Positions 21,836 through 32,692 are shown, counted from the first letter of the stretch. The stretch: DNA of 64,000 nucleotides from Euborellia annulipes (GCA_023213315.1 JAKCPI010007900.1:111530-175529); one strand, 5' to 3'. The notes: generated by a model from the sequence alone, not told the origin. Translations and numbers: made by a program.

Positions 21836-22293
21836 TCTGGTGTGATTGGGCAAACTTTCTCTTACCTTCGGTAATTAAAAGTTGTGTTCTGTGCTTCTCT
21901 CAGCAGATTTTTTTTGTGTCCATTTCCAGCAGTACATTAGAATTCAAGATGTACAAGAAGAAGTACAAGAGTAAAGTGTGCTACAAACAATTTTTTGATG
22001 GGGGAAATTAGAATTGAATATACATTTTAAAAAGGATCTTAAAAAAATAATTTTAATCGTTTGAGCGAATTTCGAGAAAATCGAAAAAATTGAAAAGGTT
22101 CTTCTTTTTGTTCCATTTGAAAAGTTTATTTGCTCAGAGGAGACACACAGACAGACAATTTTTTGGAACGCATTTTTTTTGAATTTAGGGAGTCTCAAAA
22201 CGTGTATTCAATCAAAATCTCGACATCGAATTTTTGAGATGAATGCAACCAATACTTTCCCTCTATATTTATTAACATATATAAGTAAGAGAA
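21836..22293 (-). repeat. Family A copy, internally deleted
   Basis: A near-complete HP is followed by CAGCAGTACATTAGAATTCA, GTACAAGAGTAAAGTGTGCT, a shortened middle lacking the TACTAGTAC core, CAGACAGACAATTTTTTGG and the terminal hairpin with AACATATATAAGTAAGAGAAA. Confidence 0.75.
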
Positions 22294-22740
22294 AATAATA
22301 CATGACAAATTTATTTTTATAAACGGCTAATTTTTTAAATTTTGCATTTTCAAAAACCTACCGGTAGTGTTAAGGGAGTATACGGCATACCATGTTCTAT
22401 AAAGTTGGATTTAATTAGAAATTAAATTGTTTTTTATATTTTTAACCTTTTGACTGATGTATATTTTTTATGTTTTTAATTAATCATTAACATTTTACCT
22501 GGAATATATTGAGAAAGAGAGAAACTCATTCTATACCCATTTTAAATCTTAATAACGTTATTGTGTTAATTTCCAAAGACATAATATGGAGGCTACTTGC
22601 ACCGGTTAAGATTTACGAATAGTCCAAGTTGTAAATGCAAATGAGAATCTGGCAATAGCCAGTATTGGATTAGGGCCGGCGACAATAGCGGACCGGCGGT
22701 AGACCAGGTGTGTCTCGGTAGGCCCGGTGATTTATTCCAG
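22294..22740. other. No gene seen; GC rises towards the right end
   Basis: AT-rich to about 22600, then a unique, more balanced stretch leading into the exon candidate at 22741. Confidence 0.4.
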
Positions 22741-22849
22741 GCCAAGGCGGACTTGCGAGGACAGGGTGGGTCCATTTCACCAGCTTATAAATCCAACAGA
22801 CATGCGTAATCCTATCCCCGCCCCATTTACAATAACAATTATTTCTGAG
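22741..22849 (+). CDS. Candidate internal coding exon (109 nt)
   Basis: Acceptor GTGATTTATTCCAG and donor GAG|GTGAGT bound a GC-richer segment. One frame is open throughout, entered in phase 2 and left in phase 0. The peptide contains RRTCEDRVGPFHQL and NPTDMRNPIPAPF. The phase-2 entry also fits the candidate at 406-470. A shorter alternative begins at 22784 (TTTCACCAG) in the same frame. No domain recognised. Confidence 0.35.
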
Positions 22850-23363
22850 GTGAGTTGATTTTGCATCTAAATTTTCGAATATGATGCCCCTGAGTATTGC
22901 AATTCTCACTCCCTCCCTTTTGAACAAATTCTAAATTAATCTATGTCAGTTGAAACAACATCTGAAAATAGGATTATTTTTTTTTTTTACTACACTATTT
23001 TAAATCGGATGAGAGAAAGTAGACATTCACTTCCCATTTTAACATAATCTGAATATAGACTTGTACAGGTTGGCGGCCTGATTTAATCAAAGGATAGCCC
23101 GCTGATAACGAGTATTTATAATTTGCGGTCTTTTAATAATAAATTAAGAGGGAAAAAATGCTTTAGTGCATATTAGAGAGAGAAAGAAATGCGCTTTTGT
23201 AATTCATTTTCACGCATACTATCGATCCTGGAGCGTATTTTCTAACAAAATTAAAATTTAAACTTTTTTTTTATGTTAATGAGAAAAAACTGTTAAAAAT
23301 ATTGTTATATTCAAAATAAATTAAAGAAAAGTTTCATTTGACAGCGAAGATAGTAAATTGGCA
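22850..23363. other. No gene seen; AT-rich
   Basis: Intron-like DNA with a purine run at 23174-23190. Confidence 0.5.
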
Positions 23364-23630
23364 TTATGATACTTCATTTATAGAGATTATTAATAGAAGA
23401 CTAGTAACAAAAAATAATAATAATAATAATGAACATTGGTGGACCAGTAATGCGGTTGTGACAAGCAACTGAGGACGAGACGTCCCGGCAGCTGTCTGCC
23501 AGGAGACAGTTTTGACTGAATAACAGATGAGAGCGACGATGCCCAGGCAGGCCACTATGTAAATGAACCATTCAACAAGCCAAGCCATACAAGAACAACA
23601 ACTACTGCGCTCACACCAAAAAATCTTCAC
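23364..23630 (-). CDS. Candidate small membrane-protein exon, unknown
   Basis: An 88-codon minus-strand frame. An internal start gives MAWLVEWFIYIVACLG, followed by a hydrophobic stretch to VALICYSV, which reads as one membrane segment. A polar segment KTVSWQTAAGTSRPQ and a second hydrophobic run follow. Third codon positions in the first 50 codons are clearly GC-richer than the surroundings, unlike other frames here. The last 20 codons are T-driven and probably intronic, but no convincing donor was found. Family not recognised. It lies upstream, on the minus strand, of the recursive splice site at 14.4 kb. Confidence 0.3.
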   Translation of the reverse strand: MKIFWCERSSCCSCMAWLVEWFIYIVACLGIVALICYSVKTVSWQTAAGTSRPQLLVTTALLVHQCSLLLLLFFVTSLLLIISINEVS

Positions 23631-24599
23631 TTTTTCATGTTTTCCTCCAATTTATATATATACAAAAAAAGAAACATTTAATCTTCTAACTTTTATTATA
23701 CAAAGAGTTCGATTAAATCTGGTGTGACAAACACACAACTTAAGGAATAATTTCTCATTTTTTATTTGAATAAGAATATTGCATTTATCAGTGATAGTTT
23801 ATAGAAAACATTTTTTCCAAGAGCTTCTTGTCATAAGTATATTTGCTAAAGATAATATAAATAAATATATTAATACAGTATAACATTTCCTTGTTTTGTT
23901 ACAATCTGTGAAGAGGTTCTGACATGAAATCTTCATCTAGAAAATTGAATTTTAGTTTAAATAAGATAATTTAATTTATACTCTTAGGATCCTAGACAGA
24001 AGATTTTTCGGAACTTGGATGATTCGAGATGTAATCCCAAATCAATAAAAATTAAAGAATATAAAATATTTTTTTATAATTTCTAATAGTATTTAAAATT
24101 TTAAAATGTTTCTCTCTATATATTTCGAATTGGGGGGGGGGGGTGCCTCGGCCCCCCCTGGTCTTGTACATACTAAAATAGTACTAGTGTGCGGTAGGAA
24201 TTTTGTCCGATATTGTTATAATATTTTAAATAAATTTATAACTATTTTTCAAAAAATTATTTAAAAACATTTTTATTAATTAAGAAAAGAACCGCCTGAA
24301 TATTTATGAAAGAAGAGGCCTTTGTATATTCCTTACAAAAATAGATCCAATATTTAATTTCGCAGCATCAGGCTCAAGGATCTCATTAAAAATTTAATTA
24401 ATTAAATTCAATTGCAATAGACTTCATACTTCTATGTATGCAAAGCATTAATAAATGAATATAAGGATAAATTAACTACATGTTTTTTCATAAACATCCA
24501 CTCAAAATTTCAATTACCAGAAGTGTGGTTGCTGTATACACAACTTACTTAGTAATAAGTTGTTTTATAAAGATTTTTTCCTAGAAAATGCGACATAAG
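23631..24599. other. No gene seen; HP fragment and poly-G
   Basis: AT-rich. It contains an HP fragment AATCTGGTGTGACAAACACA at 23718-23737 and a G10 run followed by a C run at 24133-24160. Confidence 0.5.
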
Positions 24600-24750
24600 T
24601 GCTGAGTCAAGTGAATGAAGTGTGATGTGTTGAAATCTTTGATATAAAATGTATGTTTTGTTTTGGATATTTTTGTTTGGTGTTTGAAAATAAATGTTGA
24701 ATTCATTAGAATCTTGTGCTCTTTTCCCTTGTAACTAATTTTATTGAAAT
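24600..24750 (+). repeat. Left LTR
   Basis: Alignable to 25307-25428 through AATGAAGTGTGATGTGTTG, a shared CTTTGATAT block and GGTGTTTGAAAATAAATGTTG. The AATAAA inside could serve as the polyadenylation signal. The copies have diverged, so the insertion is not recent. Confidence 0.65.
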
Positions 24751-24762
24751 TGGCGCAGTCGG

Positions 24763-24930
24763 TTAAAACGGAACTGGAAATTTTACAGCAAATTATTAAG
24801 GATCAAGCACAGCAACAACAGCTGTTGTAAGAACAGATTGCAAGATTTACAGTTGCGCATGCTGAAATATCTTCTACTAAGCGGAATTGTGGATGAAAAG
24901 GTTTTACTGAGGCATAAAAATTAAGTTTGG
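24763..24930 (+). pseudogene. gag N-terminal remnant
   Basis: After the primer-binding site the frame reads ELEILQQIIKDQAQQQQLL and then a stop, resuming as EQIARFTVAHAEIS. A glutamine-rich coiled start is common in insect gypsy gag proteins. Interrupted by stops and truncated. Confidence 0.5.
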
Positions 24931-24932
24931 AA

Positions 24933-25197
24933 GCTTACGTTGGATGATAGAAGTGGTTCGTTTCCCCTAACAAACATGAACACACCCATCACTACCCTGG
25001 AAGGAGCAAATAATCCTACTGCTCCACTGATATTATTGGAAGATGATTCAAATACTACTCTGAAAGAAGGAAATACTCCTACTCCACTGGTATCATTGGA
25101 AGATGATGCTGCTGATCTTGTCCCTGTTCCTTCCTTCAAACCTCTGATTCCATTTGCTTCTCCAGATTTACAGACAACTCCAGCTTTCGGTTGAAAT
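24933..25197 (+). pseudogene. LTR-element 3' coding remnant with small repeats
   Basis: A frame read from about 24895 (VDEKVLLRHKN, stop, VWKLTLDDRSG) continues for about 85 codons to a stop at 25192-25194. It contains two imperfect repeats, NNPTAPLILLEDDSN and NTPTPLVSLEDDAAD. Placed just before the polypurine tract, it is best read as the C-terminal end of the element's pol or an extra 3' frame. It is not a host gene. Confidence 0.45.
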
Positions 25198-25306
25198 CGC
25201 AACTTCCTGGGCAGGTATCAGAGAATAAGAGAGTCACAAGGCAGAGAAATTTGATTGATTGCCATAAATTGCTCTGGATTAGAGCTTATGTTAAGAAAGA
25301 GTGAGA

Positions 25307-25428
25307 TGCTGGATCAAATATTATAAATGAAGTGTGTTGTGTTGTATTCTTTGATATTAAATCTAACTATGTTTTGCTTGGTGTTTGAAAACAAATGTTG
25401 AATTTGCAATTATTGCATTAAGTATTTG
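25307..25428 (+). repeat. Right LTR
   Basis: Follows the polypurine tract and matches the left repeat through AAATGAAGTGTGTTGTGTTG and GGTGTTTGAAAACAAATGTTG. Flanked by ATAAG. Confidence 0.65.
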
Positions 25429-25514
25429 ATAAGTTGTTATTATTAACGAGTGCTTTAATTTTTACCTTCACTTACCCTATATATGAAATATCTATACTAT
25501 TATATAAAAGACAA

Positions 25515-25516
25515 TC

Positions 25517-25564
<48 letters not shown>
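25515..25564 (+). repeat. TCTG microsatellite in the Helitron 5' end
   Basis: About eleven uninterrupted TCTG units ending in TTTG. Confidence 0.95.
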
Positions 25565-25565
<1 letters not shown>

Positions 25566-25852
25566 AAGCATAGACTCCGAAACTACTGGACCGATTTTCA
25601 TGGAGTTTTTTTTAATGGGTAGGGAATTTTCCGGGGTGGTTTTAGGCTATCATTATATCGAATTAGGGGTAGGGAACCCCCCTTTTTGGGGGTTATCAAT
25701 TACCCCATAGCAAAGCATTGGAAAACAGGATCTAACTCGCTTTATGAAAAATATATTTATCAAATCTTTAAAATGAAAAATAAAAACTCTTCCTCCCCCT
25801 AACAATTCGACATTTGAAAAGATTTTTCCGCTCTGCGCCCCCCCCCCCCCTA

Positions 25853-26985
25853 AAATTTTATTTTTTTTATTTTTCATTCGATTTTAATAAAATTTAAAAT
25901 GACGCTTTCTTAGGGTGTAAATAATTGAAAAATGGTATTTTAGACCTCAGAAAGTTCAATCACCCCCCTGACCCCCCTAAAATTTATTTTTCATTCGATT
26001 TTAATAAAATTTAAAATGACGCTTTCTTAGGGTGTAAATAATTGAAAAATGGTATTTTAGTCCTCAGAAAGTTCAATCACCCCCTGACCCCCCTGAAATT
26101 TATTTTTCATTCGATTTTAATAAAATTTAAAATGACGCTTTCTTAGGGTGTAAATAATTGAAAAATGGTATTTTAGACCTCAGAAAGTTCAATCACCCCC
26201 TGACCCCCCTGAAATTTATTTTTCATTCGATTTTAATAAAATTTAAAATGTTGCTTTCTTAGGGTGTAAATAATTGAAAAATGGTATTTTAGACATCAGA
26301 AAGTTCAATCACCCCCCTGACCCCCCTGAAATTTATTTTTCATTCGATTTTAATAAAATTTAAAATGACGCTTTCTTAGGGTGTAAATAATTGAAAAATG
26401 GTATTTTAGACATCAGAAAGTTCAATCACCCCCTGACCCCCCTGAAATTTATTTTTATTCGATTTTAATAAAATTTAAAATGACGCTTTCTTAGGGTGTA
26501 AATAATTGAAAAATGGTATTTTAGACATCAGAAAGTTCAATCACCCCCTGCCCCCCCTGAAATTTATTTTTCATTCGATTTTAATAAAATTTAAAATGTT
26601 GCTTTCTTAGGGTGTAAATAATTGAAAAATGGTATTTTAGACATCAGAAAGTTCAATCACCCCCCTGACCCCCCTAAAATTTATTTTTCATTCGATTTTA
26701 ATAAAATTTAAAATGACGCTTTCTTAGGGTGTAAATAATTGAAAAATGGTATTTTAGACATCAGAAAGTTCAATCACCCCTGACCCCCCCTGAAATTTAT
26801 TTTTCATTCGATTTTAATAAAATTTAAAATGTTGCTTTCTTAGGGTGTAAATAATTGAAAAATGGTATTTTAGACCTCAGAAAGTTCAATCACCCCCCTG
26901 CCCCCCCTGAAATTTATTTTTCATTCGTTTTTAATAAAATTTAAAATTACGCTTCCTTAGGGTGTAAATAATTGAAAAATATATT
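25853..26985 (+). repeat. Tandem array, about ten 117-bp units
   Basis: CATTCGATTTTAATAAAATT recurs at 25875, 25992, 26108, 26224, 26341, 26457 (C missing), 26572, 26689, 26805 and 26922, spacing 116-117. Each unit also has GCTTTCTTAGGGTGTAAATA and a CCCCCTGACCCCCC tract. Units differ by few substitutions (GACGC versus GTTGC; ACCTC versus ACATC) whose alternation suggests multi-unit amplification. The array is bracketed by a direct repeat, at 25744-25795 and 26976-27024. Confidence 0.95.
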
Positions 26986-27096
26986 AATCAAATATTTAAA
27001 ATAAAAAATAAAAACTCTTTTTCATAATTAATTAAAATACATTTATCTGGACAACTCTTAGTCATATCCCGAGACGCCGCCCGCCAGGGCTAGCGG

Positions 27097-27131
27097 GGTA
27101 GGGTTGCCGAAGGCAACCCTACCGCAGCTAG
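27097..27131 (+). terminator. Helitron 3' hairpin and CTAG end
   Basis: A 12-bp perfect stem, 3-nt loop, GCAG spacer and CTAG terminus. In rolling-circle transposition this hairpin is thought to mark the end of the transposed strand. Confidence 0.8.
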
Positions 27132-28169
27132 TATATATATATATAGAGAAAGTACTTCCTACTCTATAAATCACCAATAGTGTAGCACAAGTGGGCGTAA
27201 GAAAATTTTACTACCAATAGAGATGTGAAAATGATGAAAAGCTTGACTATCACTGTTCTAAACAGACCAACGTAATGTTTGGTTGCCTAAACTCAAGGCT
27301 CTAGACTTGAGAGTGTTCTTAACTTTGTCCCTGACTGTTTATTTGTTTCATACAGTTGAAAAATGTTTTTGGAACAAATCTTTAATTTATTCAAAAATTC
27401 TGGGCATCTATTTTTTTCTTTCTCCTATTTTGCTCTATAAATCAGAAATAATAAAAAAATGATTTATGACTAGAACCATTGCTCAATGTCACGGTGAAGT
27501 GTGCTCTTTCGTGCGAAAACGAATCCTCATTAGATCAATTTAACTAAAGAAATAATTGATAAAGGCTTGAAACGAGGAGACTTGGGAAGCGAAACGGATT
27601 GAAAGGAAACTGAAAGGACCACCGGCTTCCGATGTAACCGTCACACAAGGCCCAACAAATTAGAATGATCTATCGAACTGAAGGCCACCAAACTTTTAAT
27701 GGTTGACTGGGCCAAAACATTTCATGCAAACCGAATTATTTAAGGAAAATAATCGAAAAACCAGTATGCTTTTAAAGTTAATTATTAATTAGCGTTAAAC
27801 CAATCAATTATATATTTCGGGACCATTTGGAACTTTTAAAAAATTCATAAAACAATTAAATATTAAATTCATATCACATGAAAAAATAACTACCTCCGGA
27901 ATACGGTATATCATTTATTTAAGAATTTTTTTTAACAGTCGTTTTATAGATCAAGACTTAAGAATTCTTTTGAAATTTTTCAAATTGACCCTGTTTGGAG
28001 TTATTTTTACTTAAATATTATATTGAATTAATAAAAGTTTTTTTTGATATTATCAGTATTATTTGAATTTTTTTTTATAAATATGTAAACCCTATTATTG
28101 GACATAATATTTTTATTTTCAAAAATTTAGATTATTCGATACAACTAGCATTTCTTATGCTTGTTGTAC
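27132..28169. other. No gene seen; family C fragment and unique DNA
   Basis: Starts with the remainder of the split A end hairpin (TATATAGAGAAAGTACT). A family C fragment (GGTTGCCTAAACTCAAGGCT) lies at 27282-27301. A more balanced unique stretch at 27470-27720 has no open frame of interest. Confidence 0.45.
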
Positions 28170-28911
28170 ATTTTCACTTAGGGCCTAATTAACTAGCTAT
28201 TCCTCGGATGAGCTAATTAACTAAATCAATGATCAATAATATCTCAGATTCTTAATATTATTAAAATCATGAGTTTAAGGCTCAAGATTACGAGAATTTT
28301 AAATGTTTATATAAATTCAAGTGAGATAAATCAAAACCAAAATTTTATTTAGCTATCTTAATTAGAAAAAACAGATTTTACAAGTTTTTTTTTTTTGAAT
28401 ACACATAATTAAAAAATATTTGAGTTAATTCAAATAATTTTTCAAAAAAAAAAAAATTCATATTATGAATTTTTTATTACTGAAACAAAAGGGTTGTTAG
28501 TTTATTTTTAATAAGATGTTAAATGAAAAGTAATCAGTGGGTAAAAATAAAGGGAATGCTAAAGGAAAGGCGTCTAATTAATTCAGCTACAAATGAATGG
28601 GAGATAGTAGATTTAAATCTTGGGATCAGCCCTTCGGTTCAAGTCTAAATCAAGCTGAAGGCTTCAAGCCGGAGACATCAGACGAGCCAAAGCTCCTCTC
28701 CAAAATAAACACCTAATGACGACCATTCCATTCAAGAGTGAATAAGAAAAAGAGCCGGGATATAAATATATAGATAATTTTTTTTATTTCTATATATCAT
28801 ACGCGTATACCATCCTTCTTTAGAGTTATTTTTAAATCAAAGTATATTTTTAAATTTCAAACAAATAATGAGTATCTGAAAAATAATATTTTTTTGTATA
28901 ATAATTTCTAT
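28170..28911. other. Family G fragment, then AT-rich DNA
   Basis: GGGCCTAATTAACTAGCTAT at 28180-28199 and the following CCTCGG match a G end. The rest is AT-rich without features. Confidence 0.45.
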
Positions 28912-28993
28912 TATGGAAGTTTTTAATTATAGACCACATTTTTGTATTAATTATAGGTCTATATTAAAAATATAAATACTGTACAACGTTTTG
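28912..28993 (+). repeat. Family K fragment
   Basis: Shares the TTTTTAATTATAG stretch, AAAAATATAAATACTGTACAAC and CGTTT with the foldback at 36886-37218, one arm only. Confidence 0.5.
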
Positions 28994-29019
28994 GAACTTT
29001 TTACAAATTAAAATTTTTT

Positions 29020-29268
29020 TTTTTTCATATTCTTATGAAATTTTGTATTTATTTAGGATTCTCTATCCGTATAAAATATCCAAATATGAAATTAAATTTT
29101 TTTAAATTAAGTTTATTTAAAGCAGTCAACATTTAAACGCAAGTTTGGAACTATGGAAAACTAAATATATCTCAACACTAAAAAAATCTGGTGTGACAAG
29201 CATAGTGCACAACTTTCGATTCCCCAATTAGAAAAAGTTGTGTGCTGTGCGAGCACTCACACCAGATT
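29020..29268 (+). repeat. L module ending in HP hairpin
   Basis: TTCTTATGAAATTTTGTATT, AGCAGTCAACATTTAAA and AACTAAATATATCTCAACAC precede a full HP hairpin at 29186-29267 (ATCTGGTGTGACAAGCACAG ... ACTCACACCAGAT). The same order occurs twice at 57560-58505. Confidence 0.75.
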
Positions 29269-29940
29269 TTTTGTGAGTTAAATCTCTAAAGGAAGTTAGT
29301 TTGAATGAAAATAAAAGATTTCTTTTCATTATTATTTTAGGCCTAGATATTAATTAAACTTTACCTTTTCGTTTTGTTATTTAATTATTAATTGGTGTTA
29401 ATAAACTCAACGACCTTTGCTAATTAGATTACAAAAAAAAAAAACAACATAATTTCGAAAAGAAACAAGTATATATTTTTTTTTTTTAGTTTGATTCGGT
29501 TCCCGCCCTAAAAGTTCGGTGAGAAAAGGATCAGATAATTAAACATGCATGAGACTAGCTCCTTAATGAATTTTAAAGTGATTTTAATTCTTCTGCCACT
29601 TTAACTTATTGCTAAAACAATTTAAATTTAAAATTTAAATCTAATTTGCTTTTTGAGTGGTAGTAAGCAGGACATTATGAAAATATTTTCAGAATAGTAA
29701 ATTAGAAAAATAAATTTATTTATTTATTTTTTTTAAATTGTTTTTATTATTTATTACATAAATAACCTAATATTTTTGAATTTTAATATTTAAAATGAGT
29801 CAGGCATGAGTGTAGTAGCCTCGAATAATTAAAAAAAAAAAAAAAAAAAATCCAAAATCTGTTAATAATAAAATTTATTTCAAACCATCAAAGCTTCTTA
29901 TTTATTTATTTTTTTCTTAGGGCAATGGTTTTCAAAAATG
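29269..29940. other. No gene seen; AT-rich
   Basis: Homopolymer A/T runs at 29432 and 29831. No family match. Confidence 0.5.
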
Positions 29941-30480
29941 ATCGCTTAGATCGGATACGTCAGTGATGGAGGTGCGTGAGAGGTTAACAGAGGGTCACCG
30001 AAGTTGAAGTATCGTCGGCGAAAGCGTTATCGAGTCAGGGTATCGATGCAGCCGACCCTCAGCCTCGGGGACCCGTACGCATGCATACACACAGATCCTC
30101 ACACACACAACACACACACACACACACACACCTACAGGTACCAAAAATGAATCACGCAAAGAAGAAAGAACGTCTATGTGATAAGATGCGCGCAAGGCAC
30201 ATAGGCGTGGTTGTCGAAAATAAAAAATAAAAAAAAACTCGTTGCTCCTCTCTTGGACTTCTTAAAAAAAAAAAAAAAGGAACATCGGAAAATAATTCCC
30301 GCCTCTCTGGCATTGGCCACCGGGTGGAAACATTCCAGGTTAGCAAGAAATGTACTTGAGTTATAGCCAGGGCCCCAAAGATAACCTGCCAGCAAATGCC
30401 GATAATTTCTTGTTACCGTTAAGACGAACAGGCAAAAAAAAAAAAAAAAAAAAAAACGCCACAATTTTGAATTAATTAAG
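29941..30480. other. GC-richer unique island with CA repeat
   Basis: Balanced composition from 29941 to 30085, then an interrupted CA microsatellite at 30090-30131. Minus-strand frames here are shadows of the GT repeat or of poly-A runs. No domain seen. Confidence 0.4.
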
Positions 30481-30552
30481 ATTATTTTCCATTTTCAATA
30501 TGATTTTGTGTGCCAGAAGTAGCACTAAATTCGTAGGATTATTTCGGAGTTA

Positions 30553-31402
30553 CTTTTTTACTTTCTCTTAGCCTACCTATATAAATATATAGAAAGAGAT
30601 TCATATAAAAAATTCGATGTCGAGATTTTGATGGAAATACACGTTTTGAAGTCCTCTGAGTCCAAAAAAATTGATCCCGTCTGTCACCAAAATAAAGTAT
30701 GAAGGAATTGAGCTACAAGGTTGAAATTTAATATTTATGTTAGATAGCCCAGTGAAGCGGGAAAATAAGGTTTTAAATAAAATCGGCCAAAAAGTTCTAG
30801 TATTTTACTTTTTCAGTTGTTTTTTTTTTTTTTAATTTTCTTAAAATTCCCTAAAAATAATAATTGATTAAAATTCATAAATAAATTATTACTTTCTCTT
30901 ACCCTATTTATGAAATATATATAGAGAAAAGTATTGGTTTTTAGATCCTCTTTAAAATGTATATTCGCATTTTGCCCTCAAAATTGTTTGAGCATATTAC
31001 TCTTGTGCAGTGAGGGACAATATTAAGTCCCACCCATACGTTTTCTACTTGTGATTATTTCATTGTTTTAATAAAAGAAAATGAAAATCTTTATTGAAAA
31101 TTTTCTAGGTTTGAACCGTGAATGTTTTCATTAAAATAAAAAATATATAATATTTTTTTTTTAAAACAATGAACAAGTATGGCTGGGACTTAATATTGTC
31201 CCTCACTGTACTTTATAGGAAAGAATGAAATAAATGGTTGCCAGGGTAACAAATTTCAATATTTTTTTTCTATGTTTTTAAATTTTACATCTTGAATTCT
31301 AATATATCGGCGGAAATAAAATATATGTCCGCACAAAAAAATCTGGTGTAATTAAGCAGAGAACACAACTTTTAATTGATCCGACCAGTCACACCAGATT
31401 TT
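30553..31402 (+). repeat. Family A copy with nested B and a nested mini-hairpin
   Basis: Runs from TACTTTCTCTTAGCCTACC through TTCGATGTCGAGATTTTGAT, AAATCGGCCAAAAAGTTCTA, the B insertion and TATATCGGCGGAAATAAAAT to HP (31341-31400). A second copy of the terminal hairpin (ACTTTCTCTTACCCTATTTA ... AGAGAAAAGTATTGG) is inserted at about 30889-30938. Confidence 0.8.
31008..31208. mobile_element. Family B foldback MITE in family A
   Basis: CAGTGAGGGACAATATTAAG and its inverse bound the element; TA follows the right end, and the left base pair reads TG, a decayed TA. The A sequence on the two sides rejoins as CTCTTGTACTTTATAGG. Confidence 0.85.
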
Positions 31403-32692
31403 TACTTGATTTTTTATGATAATTAAAATTTAAAATCCTATTAATTTAACTAAAAAATAAAAGCGTATTCAATCTTTATTATATATATATTTTTTTTTAT
31501 ATCTCGGCTTTACTTTCCAAGAGGAAATCCAACTCGCATCTTTAGGATATTTAACCTTAGCAAATAAAAAAGTTTCTGATAAGGATACGAATTAAACTAA
31601 CTTTATTTTAAGGAAAAAAAAAACGAAAAAAAGAGACTTATATTTAAAAAAACAAAAAATATAAAAAATAGGCAACTAAGTTGGAAAACTTTTCTGAATT
31701 ACAGCTAATGGTCAGGATAATATTGGCCTCAGGTGGTATTTAATTAGCTCTGTTTTTAAACACAAATATTTTTCTTATTATTTCTTAAATTCAACCGTAG
31801 GATCTAGTTGAAACATTAAAAACACTAGGTTATAAGTTTCAAATATTTGTTAAAAATGAGCATTTTTACCATTTTTCTCAGTTGTAAAATCACTTCTAAT
31901 GATGATAATTTTTAATAAATTTTTCAAATTATTACTTTTAATTTAATTTTTTTTAATTATATGAATATTATTTATTATTACATTCGGGATTACATAAGCA
32001 CACATGATTTTTTTTTCAATTCTAGGTTCCTTGTAACTTGAAATTTAAAGAAATATAAAAAATTTTTGGGGGTTATATTTTTTCACGATCATAATACTTT
32101 CATTCTTAAATTAATAATAAATGTATTTTTTATTTAGAACATACGAGGACCATTGCTAAATGTTTTTTTTTCAACTTAAAGACAAGTGGAAATTAATTTA
32201 ACAAATCCGCATTGTGCGTTAAAGTTGCAATTAAAGGAATTTTGTTTCCTGGCGATGGATGAATTTTTCTTAGAAGTAAAATCGTTATATCCAGGAGAAT
32301 GCAAATGAAACTCAAAACCTATTATAAATTAATTACAAATTTTACAAATTTTTATTTTTCAAATTTATTATCGAACTCTTTGATATTGTACTTAAAACTG
32401 TTAAAAAATTCGAACAATACACATTGAGTCAGACAATTTATCACAGACAATGAGTGAGTGAGCGAGTTGGTCATGTGGGTTGCCTATCGCCAGGCTTACG
32501 GAAAAATGGCCTTTCTATTTAAACAACAAATGAAATAATAATTTCATTCTTAATTTTTTTTTTTTTTTTAATTTATGTTTATAAAATAAAATTTGACAAA
32601 CTTTTTAACTTTTTTTTCGAAACTCATAAATTGAAATTTTTAGTTAAAAAATATAAATTCAAAGAAAAAATTTTATTTATTAAAATGATCAT
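31403..32692. other. No gene seen; AT-rich
   Basis: A few words (AAAACACTAGGTTATAAGTT at 31820-31839) recur at 45604-45623, hinting at another old repeat. Otherwise featureless. Confidence 0.45.

Larger units (their letters stand above)
24600..25428 (+). mobile_element. Internally deleted LTR retrotransposon, gypsy-like
   Basis: Two related direct repeats begin TGCTGAGTC (24600) and TGCTGGATC (25307). TGGCGCAGTCGG at 24751-24762 is a primer-binding site complementary to the 3' end of tRNA-Ser, as used by several insect gypsy-type elements. AAGAAAGAGTGAGA directly before the right repeat is a polypurine tract. ATAAG precedes (24595-24599) and follows (25429-25433) the element, a 5-bp duplication. 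Only a gag start and a short 3' pol-like piece remain, so it could move only with help from a relative. Confidence 0.75.
25491..27131 (+). mobile_element. Non-autonomous Helitron with satellite-like core
   Basis: It begins A|TCTATACTATTATATAAAAG and ends with a 12-bp stem GGTAGGGTTGCC/GGCAACCCTACC (loop GAA), 8 bases and CTAG|T. TC start, 3' hairpin, CTRR end and A|T insertion without duplication are the Helitron hallmarks. The 5' region has a TCTG repeat and CTCCGAAACTACTGGACCG, common in insect Helitron 5' ends and repeated at 43775 and 46673. The core is a 117-bp tandem array. No Rep/helicase gene, so it is non-autonomous. The flanks join to a family A end hairpin. Confidence 0.85.

Noticed and set aside
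22593..22927. Overlapping minus-strand frames of 60 and 85 codons
   Set aside because: They lie opposite a + strand segment with better splice sites and an open frame; no domain seen on the minus strand.
24940..25194. Host protein-coding gene of 84 codons
   Set aside because: It is enclosed by a primer-binding site, polypurine tract and LTRs and is preceded in frame by a stop, so it belongs to the retroelement remnant.
25853..26985. Regular 117-bp repeats as a CRISPR array
   Set aside because: Units are contiguous, without variable spacers, in a eukaryotic Helitron. It is a tandem array.
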